Positions 53,330 to 62,581 of a DNA stretch of 64,000 nt are shown here, piece by piece. The notes beneath the pieces were generated by a model. It searched no databases, was not told the origin of the DNA, and worked only from the letters and a program-made list of their open reading frames with translations. Numbering within the stretch: position 1 is the first letter of the stretch; every line of letters begins with the position of its first letter. Source of the DNA: JACKIC01 sp964543795 (lineage in GTDB: Bacteria; Planctomycetota; UBA1135; UBA2386); assembly GCA_964543795.1 (NCBI GenBank), contig CAZIZN010000028.1, positions 17,101 through 81,100 of the forward strand, read 5' to 3'. The translations under genes and the position numbers were made by a program.

Positions 53330-54952
53330 ATGCACATGCCGACCGAGCCGCCAACCCTGCGCGCCCAGTACGAAGCGTGGCCCTACCCCGAGGTGCCCCT
53401 GCTCGCCGCGGTGCCCAGCACGCACCCGTTCGAACTGCACGCGGACTGGTTGTTCGACCGCTGTGGCAGCGGCGCCGCGCCGGCCCGGCCGCGCATCTGG
53501 ATCGCCGGATGCGGCACGTTCCAGCCGCACGTGTTCGCCACCGCCAACCCGCAGGCGGAGATCGTCGCGACGGACTTCAGCACGGCGAGCCTGGCGATCG
53601 CCCGGCGGCGCTGCCTCCTGCACGGGCAGCGCCGGGTGCAGTTCGCGTTCGCCGATCTCGCCGACGAATCGACGTGGCCCGCGGGCGAGTTCGACGTCAT
53701 CGAGTGCTACGGCGTGCTGATGAACCTGGCCGACCCGCGCGCCGCGCTCGCCGGCCTGCGGCAGCGGCTCGCTCCGCGCGGGGTGCTGCGGCTCATGGTC
53801 TATCCGCAGTGGTCGCGCACGCGCGTGTTCCAGGTGCAACGCCTCGCCCGACTGCTCGGCCTGCACGCCGGCGACCGCGCCCACCCACGGGCGCTGCGGC
53901 GCCTCGTGCGGGCGCTGCCGGCCGCCCACCCCCTGCGGTGGGCGTTCTGCACCTACGCCGACAGCCGCAACGACGCGGGCGTCGTCGACGGCTTCCTGCA
54001 CGCGGGCGACCGCGGCTTCACGGCGTTCCAGCTCGGCGCCTTGCTGCAGGGCGCCGGGCTCCGACCCGCGCATTGGTTCCACCGGCCGTGGGGCCAGCCC
54101 GATCGCATGGCCGAACGGCTCGGCCTGCAGGACAGGAGCCAGAGCTTCGTGCTCAACTACCTCGACCTGTGGCAGGAGCTGCGCTCCAACTTCGTCGTCT
54201 GCTGCCGCCGCGACGACGCCCCGCCGCGCGTGGCACAGGCGCCGCGCCCGCACCCGACCTTCACCGGCGAAGGGCACGGCCTGCGCCACCGGTTGCGCCT
54301 CTCGCGCCTGCGCTGGCTCGGCGGCCGCGTGCCGACGCGCACGGCGGAGGGCGACCTCGTGCTGCGACCCGCGGCCGTGCGCGCGCTGCAGGCTCGCGGG
54401 GCGGACGCGGCCGCTTGCGCCGGCTCGCCGGGTGCTCTGGGAGCGGTGCTCGGCGGTACCGACCACGCCCTCCGCCTGCCCGCGCACGAGGAGTTCGCCC
54501 GCGAGCAAGACCTGCTCGCGCACGCCGCCGCCCTGCGTATCGGCCCCCGGGCGCCGAACCCGCTCTACTCCCACCTGTTCGCGGCGTGGGAACTGGCGCA
54601 GCGTCACCCCGAGCTCGGCCTGCCCTCGCTCGAAGAACAACTCGGTCGCTGGCTGCCGTGGGCCGATCCGCTCGAGCACCGGCCGATCGTCTGGGGTCTC
54701 ACGCCCTACGCGACGGCGCAGCGGCTCGGCACGAATGTGCGCGAACACCTCGCGCGGGAGCCGATGCCCACCGCGGCGTCGTGGGCCGACGTGCGGCTCC
54801 GCGGCGACGACGCGGCCCTGCGGCGGGTGCGGGCCTTCCTCTCCGAACGCGGCGACCTGCCCGCGCGCACCCTCGAGGACGCGGCGCTGCGCGAGTTGTT
54901 CGTGCTGCTGTTCGGCCACGACTCGCTGTTCGTCACGCTCACCGCCGCCTAG
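53330..54952 (+). CDS. SAM-dependent methyltransferase with large unknown C-terminal domain
   Basis: A 540-residue protein. Residues about 5-25 hold a YEAWPYPEVP motif. The SAM fold has IWIAGCGTFQPHVFA, an acidic end of strand 2 (ATDFS), and FDVIECYGVLMNLADP, then RGVLRLMVYPQWSR (about 45-190). After about residue 300 comes a roughly 240-residue helical region of unknown family. Motifs are all of class I methyltransferases, but the substrate is unknown. ATGs at 53330 and 53336 are both possible. It is divergent from iorA with about 140 bases between. Confidence 0.75.
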   Translation: MHMPTEPPTLRAQYEAWPYPEVPLLAAVPSTHPFELHADWLFDRCGSGAAPARPRIWIAGCGTFQPHVFATANPQAEIVATDFSTASLAIARRRCLLHGQRRVQFAFADLADESTWPAGEFDVIECYGVLMNLADPRAALAGLRQRLAPRGVLRLMVYPQWSRTRVFQVQRLARLLGLHAGDRAHPRALRRLVRALPAAHPLRWAFCTYADSRNDAGVVDGFLHAGDRGFTAFQLGALLQGAGLRPAHWFHRPWGQPDRMAERLGLQDRSQSFVLNYLDLWQELRSNFVVCCRRDDAPPRVAQAPRPHPTFTGEGHGLRHRLRLSRLRWLGGRVPTRTAEGDLVLRPAAVRALQARGADAAACAGSPGALGAVLGGTDHALRLPAHEEFAREQDLLAHAAALRIGPRAPNPLYSHLFAAWELAQRHPELGLPSLEEQLGRWLPWADPLEHRPIVWGLTPYATAQRLGTNVREHLAREPMPTAASWADVRLRGDDAALRRVRAFLSERGDLPARTLEDAALRELFVLLFGHDSLFVTLTAA

Positions 54953-54967
54953 CGGCGAAGCCGCGCG

Positions 54968-57031
54968 CTACTTCAGGGACTCGTGCACGAACACCCGCGC
55001 GACCTTGAGCGGGTCGCTGCCCGGACGCGGCCGCAGTTCGACCGTGAACTGCGACAGTCCGCGCGTCAGCGCCAGCGGCAGCTCGACCTCGCACTCGCCA
55101 CCCTCCTTCCACGGGAACACGAGGTTGCTCGTGTAGACGTGCAGCAGCCCGGCGGGCTGGCCGTTCACGAACACGTCCGCCTGCAGCACCCCGAGCGGTG
55201 CTGCGCCGAGCCGGTCGAGCCGGAGGCCGATGCCGACCCCGCGGCTCCTCGCCTTCTCGTCGCTGCGCTGCACGTCGAAACGCAGGAAGTCCCGGATGTG
55301 GCGCACCGTGTCGGTCACCAGCGGCGTGCCGTAGAACTGGTCGCGCAGGAAGTGACCCTGCTGGGTGTAGGTGCTCCACGCGGTGAACTGCACGTTGTGG
55401 CGCGGTTCGCCCTCCGGGGCGCTCGTCGAGGTGTTGCCGACGTCGATCTCGGCGATCGTGCGCCGCGCGGCGCCGCGCTCCGCGTAGATGAACGCGAGAA
55501 AGCCGTAGTCGGCGTTCGACGTGTTCTGGATGCCGTGCTCGAGCACCATGTCGATGCCGTCGACGAACGCGATCGGATCGAACACGAAGGTGGACCCCAT
55601 CAGCCGCCGGCCCTCGGCGACCGTGGCCGAGAGCGGCGCGATCAGGATGCCGGTGTTGAACGAGGTGTCGGCCACGAAGGGTCGGTCGGCCGGCGTCAGG
55701 TACCAACCCCAGCGGCCGATGCTCGTCTCCGAGGCGTCGAAGCTGTGGTCGTCGCCGCGGTTGCCGTTGACGCGCACGCAGAGGTCGCCCTCGAGGTGCG
55801 TCATGCTCAGGTTCTGGATGCGGCCGGTGTTGTCGACGCTGTCCTCGAGCATCACCATGCGCACCACGCCGCGCATGTCGGTGAGCCGCGGGCCCTGGAA
55901 CGACTCGCCCGTGCCGGTGGTCTCGCTGCGGTAGATCGCGTGGAAATGGCCCCAGGGCTCGGGGTGCGCACCGGCCTTGAGCGCGTAGGTCACCTGCACG
56001 GGCACCGCCTGCTGGTTCTGGTTCAGCAGTTCGAGCCGGGCCTGGTGCGCGAAGTGCATCGGGAAGTAGCAGGTCACCCGCCGATCGCCGTCGTTGTTGT
56101 GCAACAGCCCGGCGATCGGGAAGCGATGCGGCGGCGCGACCATCCCGCCGAGCAGGCGCAGCGGCAGGTCGACCTGCGGGCGCGGCGCCTGGTCCCAGGT
56201 GAAGCGGGCGCGCAGTCCCTGCCAGTCGGCGTGCGCCGGGACCTGGAAGGTCAGCTCGAGCAGCGTGGCCGGGCCGTTGAGGAGCAGGCTGCCCACGCCG
56301 CCGCCGCCCGCGAGCGGCAGCGTCGTCGACGCCGGCACGCGGGCGGCCCGATGCGGCCACTGGCCCCGGTTGCGCGCGACGTACTCCCAGCCAGCGTAGT
56401 CCGGCACCGGCAGTTCGCCCTCGGGCGAGGCGAGCGTCGCCGACACGCGGTGGAAGCGAGCGGCGTTGTTGAAGGCGTCGTCGTCGAGGCCGAGCCGGAA
56501 GCTCTGGTTCCAGCGCAACGGCGCGTGGGTCAGGTGACCGCCCGAGCGATTGCCCGTGAACGGCCCCGCGAACGGCGGCAGCTGGCCACCGCCCTGACCG
56601 GGGTTGCGGAAGTAGTCCCGCAGCGGCATGTCGTGCCTCAGCACGCCGTCGACCCACACGCGCGTGCGGTTGTTCTCGCCGGGCCACGGCGTCGGCGAAC
56701 CCGAAGCATCGCTCCAGAAGTTGCGGAAGAAGAGGCCGAGGACACCGGCGCGCCCTTCGAAGTGCGCCAGCATCGCGATCGGCGTGCCGTTCTCGTAGGC
56801 GCGGTAGGACTCGCAGTGGTTCTGGCCGCTGAAGCCGTCGTCGTTGCCCTGGCTCGGTGCGATGGCGCGGTCGTCGGGGTCGTAGCTTGCCTTGACGACC
56901 GTCTTCACGCGGCTCGGAAACAGCCGGCTCAGGTGATCGCTGTCGCTGCTGCGGTTCTGCGCCACCGCGACGCCGGCCGCGACGAGCAGTGCCATGCCGC
57001 CAAGGGCGTACTTCGAGCCGGAGATCTGCAT
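54968..57031 (-). CDS. Secreted DUF2961/GH172-family protein
   Basis: The 687-residue protein has a signal peptide (about 1-25, cut near VAVAQ). Two beta jelly-roll-like halves follow, in which I recognise the DUF2961 pattern (SYRAYENGTPIAMLAHFEGRAGVLGLFFRNFWS and YFPMHFAHQARLELLN, then GTGESFQGP). Some family members are glycoside hydrolases of family GH172 acting on fructofuranosides or arabinofuranosides. Catalytic residues cannot be assigned without an alignment. About 210 bases separate it from the protease gene upstream on the same strand. Confidence 0.7.
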   Translation of the reverse strand: MQISGSKYALGGMALLVAAGVAVAQNRSSDSDHLSRLFPSRVKTVVKASYDPDDRAIAPSQGNDDGFSGQNHCESYRAYENGTPIAMLAHFEGRAGVLGLFFRNFWSDASGSPTPWPGENNRTRVWVDGVLRHDMPLRDYFRNPGQGGGQLPPFAGPFTGNRSGGHLTHAPLRWNQSFRLGLDDDAFNNAARFHRVSATLASPEGELPVPDYAGWEYVARNRGQWPHRAARVPASTTLPLAGGGGVGSLLLNGPATLLELTFQVPAHADWQGLRARFTWDQAPRPQVDLPLRLLGGMVAPPHRFPIAGLLHNNDGDRRVTCYFPMHFAHQARLELLNQNQQAVPVQVTYALKAGAHPEPWGHFHAIYRSETTGTGESFQGPRLTDMRGVVRMVMLEDSVDNTGRIQNLSMTHLEGDLCVRVNGNRGDDHSFDASETSIGRWGWYLTPADRPFVADTSFNTGILIAPLSATVAEGRRLMGSTFVFDPIAFVDGIDMVLEHGIQNTSNADYGFLAFIYAERGAARRTIAEIDVGNTSTSAPEGEPRHNVQFTAWSTYTQQGHFLRDQFYGTPLVTDTVRHIRDFLRFDVQRSDEKARSRGVGIGLRLDRLGAAPLGVLQADVFVNGQPAGLLHVYTSNLVFPWKEGGECEVELPLALTRGLSQFTVELRPRPGSDPLKVARVFVHESLK

Positions 57032-57243
57032 GAGTTCGTGGCTGCGGGCCACGAGGCGGCGGCCCGACGCGGGGCGCAGGATAGCCGAAGCCGGCCGCCG
57101 CCGCGAAGGGGCGGCCCATCGGGCTGCCGTCGCACGTTGCGCTCGACCGATGGATGGGCGTGACCGCCGCGCCGCCGTCGCGCGCGCAGCCGCCCACGGC
57201 GTGGCCCCGTCGACCGCGGCGGCCCCGCCGCGGCGCGAACGCG

Positions 57244-58692
57244 CTACGCGCGGGCCGCCCGGCGCTTCGCCGAGTGCGCGCGCACGCGCTGGCTCCGCTT
57301 GCCGGAACCGCGCCGCGGCAGGTCCGGCGATCGGTCCCCGGGCACGTGGTAGCGCGCGAGGATGCGTTCGTGCGCAGCTCGCGCCGCGTCGACGTCGAGC
57401 AGGATCGTGCCGCCGCTCGACGTCTTGAGCACGAGTTCGCCCGCCGCCGCGTCGACGGCGCGCACGAAGTCGGCGAGGTTCGCCGGCTTCTGCCCGCCGA
57501 CCTCGACGACGAGGTCGTTCGTGAACGGCGCATAGCCGACGTTCACCGCGTCCGCGAGCACCTGGGCGATCACCACGACCTCCTGGCGCTCCGGCAGCCG
57601 CGCACCCGCGTGGTAGAGGTGCAGCAGCTCCTTGGGCGCCTTGTCCCACCAGTTGTCGCCCCAGATGCGCAGGAACTCGGCGGTCAGGCGCTGGAACACG
57701 AGACCGCCGAACAGGAACCACGACGGCATGCAGTCGAACTCGGCGCGCGGCACCAGCCACTGCATCGGCGCCAGCTGGAGCTGCACGGTGTGGCGCTTGC
57801 CGGCGCGCAGGATGCGCGCCTGGACCCGGTCGCCGACGTGGTGGTCGCCGACGACGACGTCGAACTGGCAGCGGAAGCGGCCGCGGTAGCGCACCGTGCC
57901 GTTGCCCTGGATGCGCAGGCCGTCGATCGCCATCAGCACGTCGCCGGGCTCGAGTTTGCCCCAGGCGCTCGAGCCGTACTGGACGGCCGTGACGAGCACG
58001 CCCGTGTCGGCCTTCTGCATGCCGAAGTGGGCGCGCAGGGCGGGGTTCTCGAGCTGCTGCGTGGTGAGGCCAAGGCCCGGCACGCGCGGGTCCTTGCCGC
58101 GCCGCACACCGTCGAGGAAACGCCGGATCACGGGTGCGGGCACCATCTCGCCGATCGCCTCGGCCTCGGGCAGCGACTGGAACGCGATACCGACGACCTT
58201 GCCGCGCGCGAACACCGGGCCACCGCTGTTGCCTTCGTTGATCGCCGCGTCGACGGTCACGGCGAGCAGGTAGCGCTGGCTGTGTTCGTAGCGCTGGACC
58301 TCGATGCGCGAGACGACGCCCTGCGTGATCGACACCTCCTCGCCGCCGATCGGGTAACCGACCACCTGCACGGCGTCGCGCAGGCGCGGCAGGTCGCCGA
58401 TGGCTGCGGGGCGGATGCCGCGCAGCGCGCGCGGATCGTCGACTTCGAGCAGCGCCAGGTCGCTGTCGTGGCTGATCGCGACGACGCGTGCGACGATCTT
58501 CTCGGGATCGCTCGGCCGCTGCACCTGCACGAACGTCGCGTTGGCGACGACATGGGCGCCGGTCAGGATCTGCCGCCGGCCCACCACGACGCCCGAGCCG
58601 GTGCTCGTGCGCGGCGCGACGCTCTGCCACGGGCTCTCGTAGTCCGGATCCTGGTAGGTGCTGTAGACGCGGACGACCTCGGGATGCGACAT
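57244..58692 (-). CDS. Deg-like serine protease with PDZ domain
   Basis: A 482-residue trypsin-fold protease. The catalytic triad is complete: His47 (LTGAHVVA), Asp78 (HDSDLALLEV) and Ser156 (NEGNSGGPV). A PDZ domain follows (about 225-320, with SSAWGKLEPGDVLMAIDGLRIQ), then a second domain to about 450. There is no signal peptide; the protein begins MSHPEVVRVYS, so it looks cytoplasmic. It resembles the plant Deg9-like branch more than periplasmic DegP. The tail ends in a basic segment rich in Arg/Lys. An in-frame GTG four codons earlier (58704) is an alternative start. Confidence 0.82.
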   Translation of the reverse strand: MSHPEVVRVYSTYQDPDYESPWQSVAPRTSTGSGVVVGRRQILTGAHVVANATFVQVQRPSDPEKIVARVVAISHDSDLALLEVDDPRALRGIRPAAIGDLPRLRDAVQVVGYPIGGEEVSITQGVVSRIEVQRYEHSQRYLLAVTVDAAINEGNSGGPVFARGKVVGIAFQSLPEAEAIGEMVPAPVIRRFLDGVRRGKDPRVPGLGLTTQQLENPALRAHFGMQKADTGVLVTAVQYGSSAWGKLEPGDVLMAIDGLRIQGNGTVRYRGRFRCQFDVVVGDHHVGDRVQARILRAGKRHTVQLQLAPMQWLVPRAEFDCMPSWFLFGGLVFQRLTAEFLRIWGDNWWDKAPKELLHLYHAGARLPERQEVVVIAQVLADAVNVGYAPFTNDLVVEVGGQKPANLADFVRAVDAAAGELVLKTSSGGTILLDVDAARAAHERILARYHVPGDRSPDLPRRGSGKRSQRVRAHSAKRRAARA

Positions 58693-58812
58693 CGGGCCGG
58701 GCACTATGCCGCGCCGGTGCTCGATCGCCAGCGCGGCGTGCGCACGGGCACCCGGCGCCGCGGCCCCGTCGCCCGAAGATCGGCCGACGGGGATCCGCGG
58801 CGCCGGCCGGGA

Positions 58813-60516
58813 TCACCGCAGGGTGATCTCGAGCGCGTTCGACAGCGCCAGGCCCTGCGGTGCGGCCGGCTCCACCACGAGCCACTGCGCGTAGAGCCGC
58901 ACGTCGGTCATGCCGGGATCGCCGGGAATGGCCAGCTGCACCTTCGCGGCGCCGGTGCCGGCCTGCGCCCGCGCCGGACCGACCGGGAAGACGGCGAAGT
59001 TCGCCGTGGTCGCCAGCGCGAAGCCGAGGTTGCCGGGGTCGGGGCCGCCCGGCAACAGCGCCACGTCCCACATGAGCAGCGTGAAGGAACCGGGAGAGAC
59101 CCCGTCGACGGCCACGGCGAAGCGGCCCTCGCCGAGCACGGGCGCGATCGGCGCCTGGGCGCGCACGCTGGCAGCGCCGAGCGGTGTGCCCGTGCCGATC
59201 GAGCGCGGCAACTTGCCGTTCTGCGAACCGAGCAGCGGCCGGTCGAACGGCGCCGTGCCGCGGGCGACGCGCGGATCCGTGAGCGTGCGCAGCAGCGCGA
59301 TCAGCGCGTCCTTCTCGTGCTGCGTGTAGTTGCGGACGAAGAGTCCCGGCGACTGGTGCTGCACGAAGTCGCCGCCGCGGTCGTAGAAGTCCATGACCTC
59401 CTGCAGCGTCGCCACGCCCCCGTGGTGGAAGTACGGGGCCGTCAGCTCGACGTTGCGCAGGCTCGCGGTGCGGAACTTGCCGAACTCCGCGGCGACGTTG
59501 GTGATCGCGCTGCGCCCCGGATCCTCGATCGCCGGCCGCGCGCCGACGTTGTGGAACACGAGCCGCGTGGGGATGGCCGCTCCGTACGGTCCCGTCGAGG
59601 TCATCGTGATCGCGCCGGCGATCGGCCCCTCGGTGCGCACGCGCGCCTCGAAGTCGCCGTGGCAGGTGTTGCAGGAGACGGCCCCCATGCGCGGGGTGCG
59701 GAACAGCTGCAGCCCGAGCGCTTCCTCCGGCGTCAGCTGGTAGGTGCCCGCGAGGTAGCGGTCGAACCGGGTCTGATCGGTGTTCAGCGTGCGCACGTAG
59801 GTCGCGAGCGCCATCGCGATGCGCGCGGGCGTCACGCCCGCCGACCCGAAGGCGGTCTGGAAGAGCTGCGGATACGTGTGGTCCCGCACGAACGTCTTGA
59901 GGCGGTCCGGCAGCGCGGAGGCGAGCACGAGCGGCCGGCTCGCGACGAGCTTGTCGACGACATCGGTCCAGGTGCGTCCTTCGTGCCCCATCTCGACCGG
60001 GTTCAGCGGCGGACCGAGCATGAGGTTCTCGAGCGCGACCGGGCCGCTGAGCACGATCTGGTTCGTCAGCGGATCGCGGAACTCGCCCTGCGTGGCGCGG
60101 CCGTCGTAGAACAGGTGCGTGTGGTAGCCCGCGTTCAGCACCGTCGGCGTGCGGCGCGGCGTCACCTGCGGGTCGAAGCCGAACGTCGGGCTGCCGAGCA
60201 ACTGGTTGGCATCGAGCCGCGGCACGCCCGGCGAGGCCGACACGTCGTCGGCGGTGCCGAACCGCGTGTCGTAGCCGGGGTGCCGGCTGCTGCCGGCCCG
60301 CGGGTCGATGCCGCCGCGGGCGAAATCGTGGCAGGTGGCGCAGGCGACCGCACCGCTGCTGGACAGCTGTTCCTCGAAGAACAGCGCCATGCCGAGCAGG
60401 GTCTTCGCGGTCGTCACCGGGTTGCCGGCCGGCGCCGGCGGCGGAGGGAAATACGTCTGGGCGCTGCAGATGCCTGTCAGGATCAGCGCGGCGCCAAGAG
60501 GGCAGGACTTCCGCAT
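58813..60516 (-). CDS. Secreted di-heme cytochrome c peroxidase-family protein (copy 1)
   Basis: A 567-residue protein with a signal peptide (cut near CSAQ, about residue 20). Two heme c sites are seen: CATCH (59-63) and CNTCH (282-286). Segments typical of the CcpA/MauG family are present, such as GMALFFEEQLS, HLFYDGRA, LNPVEMGH and RNVELTAPYFHHGG. The last 130 residues are a separate beta-rich domain ending LYAQWLVVEP...LSNALEITL, also present in the neighbour. It would reduce peroxide or oxidise protein partners in the periplasm. A GAAGGAG site sits a good distance before the ATG. Confidence 0.88.
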   Translation of the reverse strand: MRKSCPLGAALILTGICSAQTYFPPPPAPAGNPVTTAKTLLGMALFFEEQLSSSGAVACATCHDFARGGIDPRAGSSRHPGYDTRFGTADDVSASPGVPRLDANQLLGSPTFGFDPQVTPRRTPTVLNAGYHTHLFYDGRATQGEFRDPLTNQIVLSGPVALENLMLGPPLNPVEMGHEGRTWTDVVDKLVASRPLVLASALPDRLKTFVRDHTYPQLFQTAFGSAGVTPARIAMALATYVRTLNTDQTRFDRYLAGTYQLTPEEALGLQLFRTPRMGAVSCNTCHGDFEARVRTEGPIAGAITMTSTGPYGAAIPTRLVFHNVGARPAIEDPGRSAITNVAAEFGKFRTASLRNVELTAPYFHHGGVATLQEVMDFYDRGGDFVQHQSPGLFVRNYTQHEKDALIALLRTLTDPRVARGTAPFDRPLLGSQNGKLPRSIGTGTPLGAASVRAQAPIAPVLGEGRFAVAVDGVSPGSFTLLMWDVALLPGGPDPGNLGFALATTANFAVFPVGPARAQAGTGAAKVQLAIPGDPGMTDVRLYAQWLVVEPAAPQGLALSNALEITLR

Positions 60517-60685
60517 CGGTTCACTCCTTCGGGTCAGGGTCCATGGGGGCGAGTACGGATGGTTCGGGCGCCGGCGCAGCCGCAGCGCACTTGGCGGCCC
60601 CCCGCAGGGCGGGGCTGCCGCGGTGCGTCCTGCGAGCGGGACGCACCGCAGGGGGTTCACGCAGCGGGAATCACTGCAGCGGGCT

Positions 60686-62392
60686 TCACTGCAGCAGGAT
60701 GCCGAGCGCGTTCGACGTCGCGATGCCGCCGACGACGAGCGGATCGATGACGAGCCACTGGGCGTAGAGCTGCACGCCGCGCATGCCGGGATCCGCGGGG
60801 ATCGGCAGGCGCACGCGCGCGGTGCCGCGCCCGAAGGCGGGTTGCGCGAAGCCGATCGGGACGACGAGGAAGTTCGCGCTCGTCGCCAGCACGAGCCCGA
60901 AGTTGCCCGGCGTCCAGCCGCCGAGCACCGCCGTGTCCCACATCAGCATCGTGAACGAACTCGGCGACGCTCCGTCGAGCAGGATCGAGAAGGCCGTCTC
61001 GCCGAGCCGCGGCGCGATCGGCGCGACCGCGGTCGCGCGGTGCTGGCCGACGGCCCCGCCCTCGCCGATCGTCGTCGGCAGCTTGCCGTTCTGCGAGCCG
61101 AGCCGCGGCTGGTCGAACGGCTCGACGCCCGCGGCGACGCGCGGATCGGTCAGCATCGCCAGCGCCGCCTCGATCGCGTCGATCTGCGTGTTCGAGTAGC
61201 CGCGCGGCTGCACGCCCGGCGCCTGGTTGGCGTGGAAGTCGCCGCCGCGGTTGTAGAACTCGAGCACCTCGCGCAGCGTGTGCGCGGCGCCGTTGTGGAA
61301 GTAGGGCGCGGTCAGCTCGACGTTGCGCAGCGTGGCGATGCGGAACTGGCCCATCTCCGTCTGCACCTGCGTCAGGCCGCCGCGGCCCGGGTCCTCGAGC
61401 ACGGGGCGCACGCCGATGTTGTGGAAGAGCATCAGCGTCGGCTGCGGCGCCGAGTAGTAGGCCACGGTCGGGCCGACGACCTGCAGCTGGCCCAACACCG
61501 GACCCTGCGTTCGCGACGAGGCGTTGAAGTCGCCGTGGCAGGCGTTGCAGGCGACGGCGCCGGCGATCGGATTCTCGAACAGGTGCAGGCCCTGCTGCTC
61601 GAGCGGGGTCATCCACGCGGAGCCGGCCAGCACGCGGTCCCACTTCGACTGGTCGCTGTTCAGCGTGCGCAGGTAGGTCGCGAGCGCCATGGCGATGCGC
61701 GCCGGCGTCACCTCGGGCGTGCCGAACGCGAGCTGGAACAACTGCGGGTAGCTGCGGCCCTGCACGAACCCGGCGAGGCGCGCCGGCAGGTCCGATGCCC
61801 ACAGCAGCGGCTCGCTCGCGGCGACCTTCTGCGCCACCTCGGGCCACGTGCGGCCGACGTGCCCCATCTCGACGGGATTGAGCGGCGGCTGCAGCATCAG
61901 GTTCTCGAGCGCGACGTTGCCGCTCAGCACGACCTGGTTGGTGACGGGATCCCGGAACTGCCCGATGCCCGCCCGACCGTCGTAGAAGAGCCGCGTCTGC
62001 CAGGCGAGGTTCAGCAAGGACGGCGCGCGACGGCCGGTGACCTGCGGGCTGTAGCCGAACTCGGGGTGGCCCTCCGTCCGGGTGCGACCGGTGCGCACGA
62101 TGCCGGGCGATCCGAAGATGTCGTCGGCGGTGTCGAGCCGGCGGTCGGGGCCCGGGTGCCGGTTCGTGAACGAGCGCGGGTCGCTGCCGGCGCGCGAGAG
62201 ATCGTGGCACGTCGCGCAGGCGACGGTGCCGGTGCTCGACAGCTGTTCCTCGAAGAACAGCGCCATGCCTAGCAGCGTCTTCTCGGCCGTGATGGGGTTG
62301 CCCGTGGGCGCGGGCGGGGGTGGGAAGTTGCTCTGGGCGGGAGCGAGGCAAGCGAGACCCAGAGCCATGCCGAGAAGGCAGGACTTCTGCAT
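60686..62392 (-). CDS. Secreted di-heme cytochrome c peroxidase-family protein (copy 2)
   Basis: The 568-residue paralog of the downstream gene. It is gap-free collinear with it through at least residue 290, with heme sites at the same positions (CATCH 59-63, CNACH 282-286). The signal peptide (MQKSCLLGMALGLACLAPAQ) and ribosome-site leader are also alike. Its C-terminal domain ends QWLVIDPLVVGG...SNALGI, the same pattern. It lies directly upstream on the same strand with 169 bases between, so this is a tandem duplication. Both copies are intact. Confidence 0.88.
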   Translation of the reverse strand: MQKSCLLGMALGLACLAPAQSNFPPPPAPTGNPITAEKTLLGMALFFEEQLSSTGTVACATCHDLSRAGSDPRSFTNRHPGPDRRLDTADDIFGSPGIVRTGRTRTEGHPEFGYSPQVTGRRAPSLLNLAWQTRLFYDGRAGIGQFRDPVTNQVVLSGNVALENLMLQPPLNPVEMGHVGRTWPEVAQKVAASEPLLWASDLPARLAGFVQGRSYPQLFQLAFGTPEVTPARIAMALATYLRTLNSDQSKWDRVLAGSAWMTPLEQQGLHLFENPIAGAVACNACHGDFNASSRTQGPVLGQLQVVGPTVAYYSAPQPTLMLFHNIGVRPVLEDPGRGGLTQVQTEMGQFRIATLRNVELTAPYFHNGAAHTLREVLEFYNRGGDFHANQAPGVQPRGYSNTQIDAIEAALAMLTDPRVAAGVEPFDQPRLGSQNGKLPTTIGEGGAVGQHRATAVAPIAPRLGETAFSILLDGASPSSFTMLMWDTAVLGGWTPGNFGLVLATSANFLVVPIGFAQPAFGRGTARVRLPIPADPGMRGVQLYAQWLVIDPLVVGGIATSNALGILLQ

Positions 62393-62501
62393 CGAACGGA
62401 CTCCTTCGAGTGAGAGGGCTGGAGCGCGAGCAGAGGCGGCCGGACCGGCGCAGCTAGATCGGGCCGCAACGCGCGGTAACCGGGAACTCCCGATCGCAGC
62501 G

Positions 62502-62556
62502 AAAAAACCGCTCAGCCCTCGAGGCCGCCCGCGCCACCTGTCGCCTCCCTGCGACA
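62502..62556 (-). terminator. Possible terminator after the radical SAM gene
   Basis: On the minus strand, 25 bases past the radical SAM stop, lies a perfect six-bp hairpin TGTCGC/GCGACA with a six-base loop (62539-62556). A T6 tract at 62507-62502 follows. In between is the palindrome CCTCGAGG. The separation of about 30 bases is longer than ideal for an intrinsic terminator. Confidence 0.4.
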
Positions 62557-62581
62557 CCCGCCGACGGCCGTCGCCCGATCT

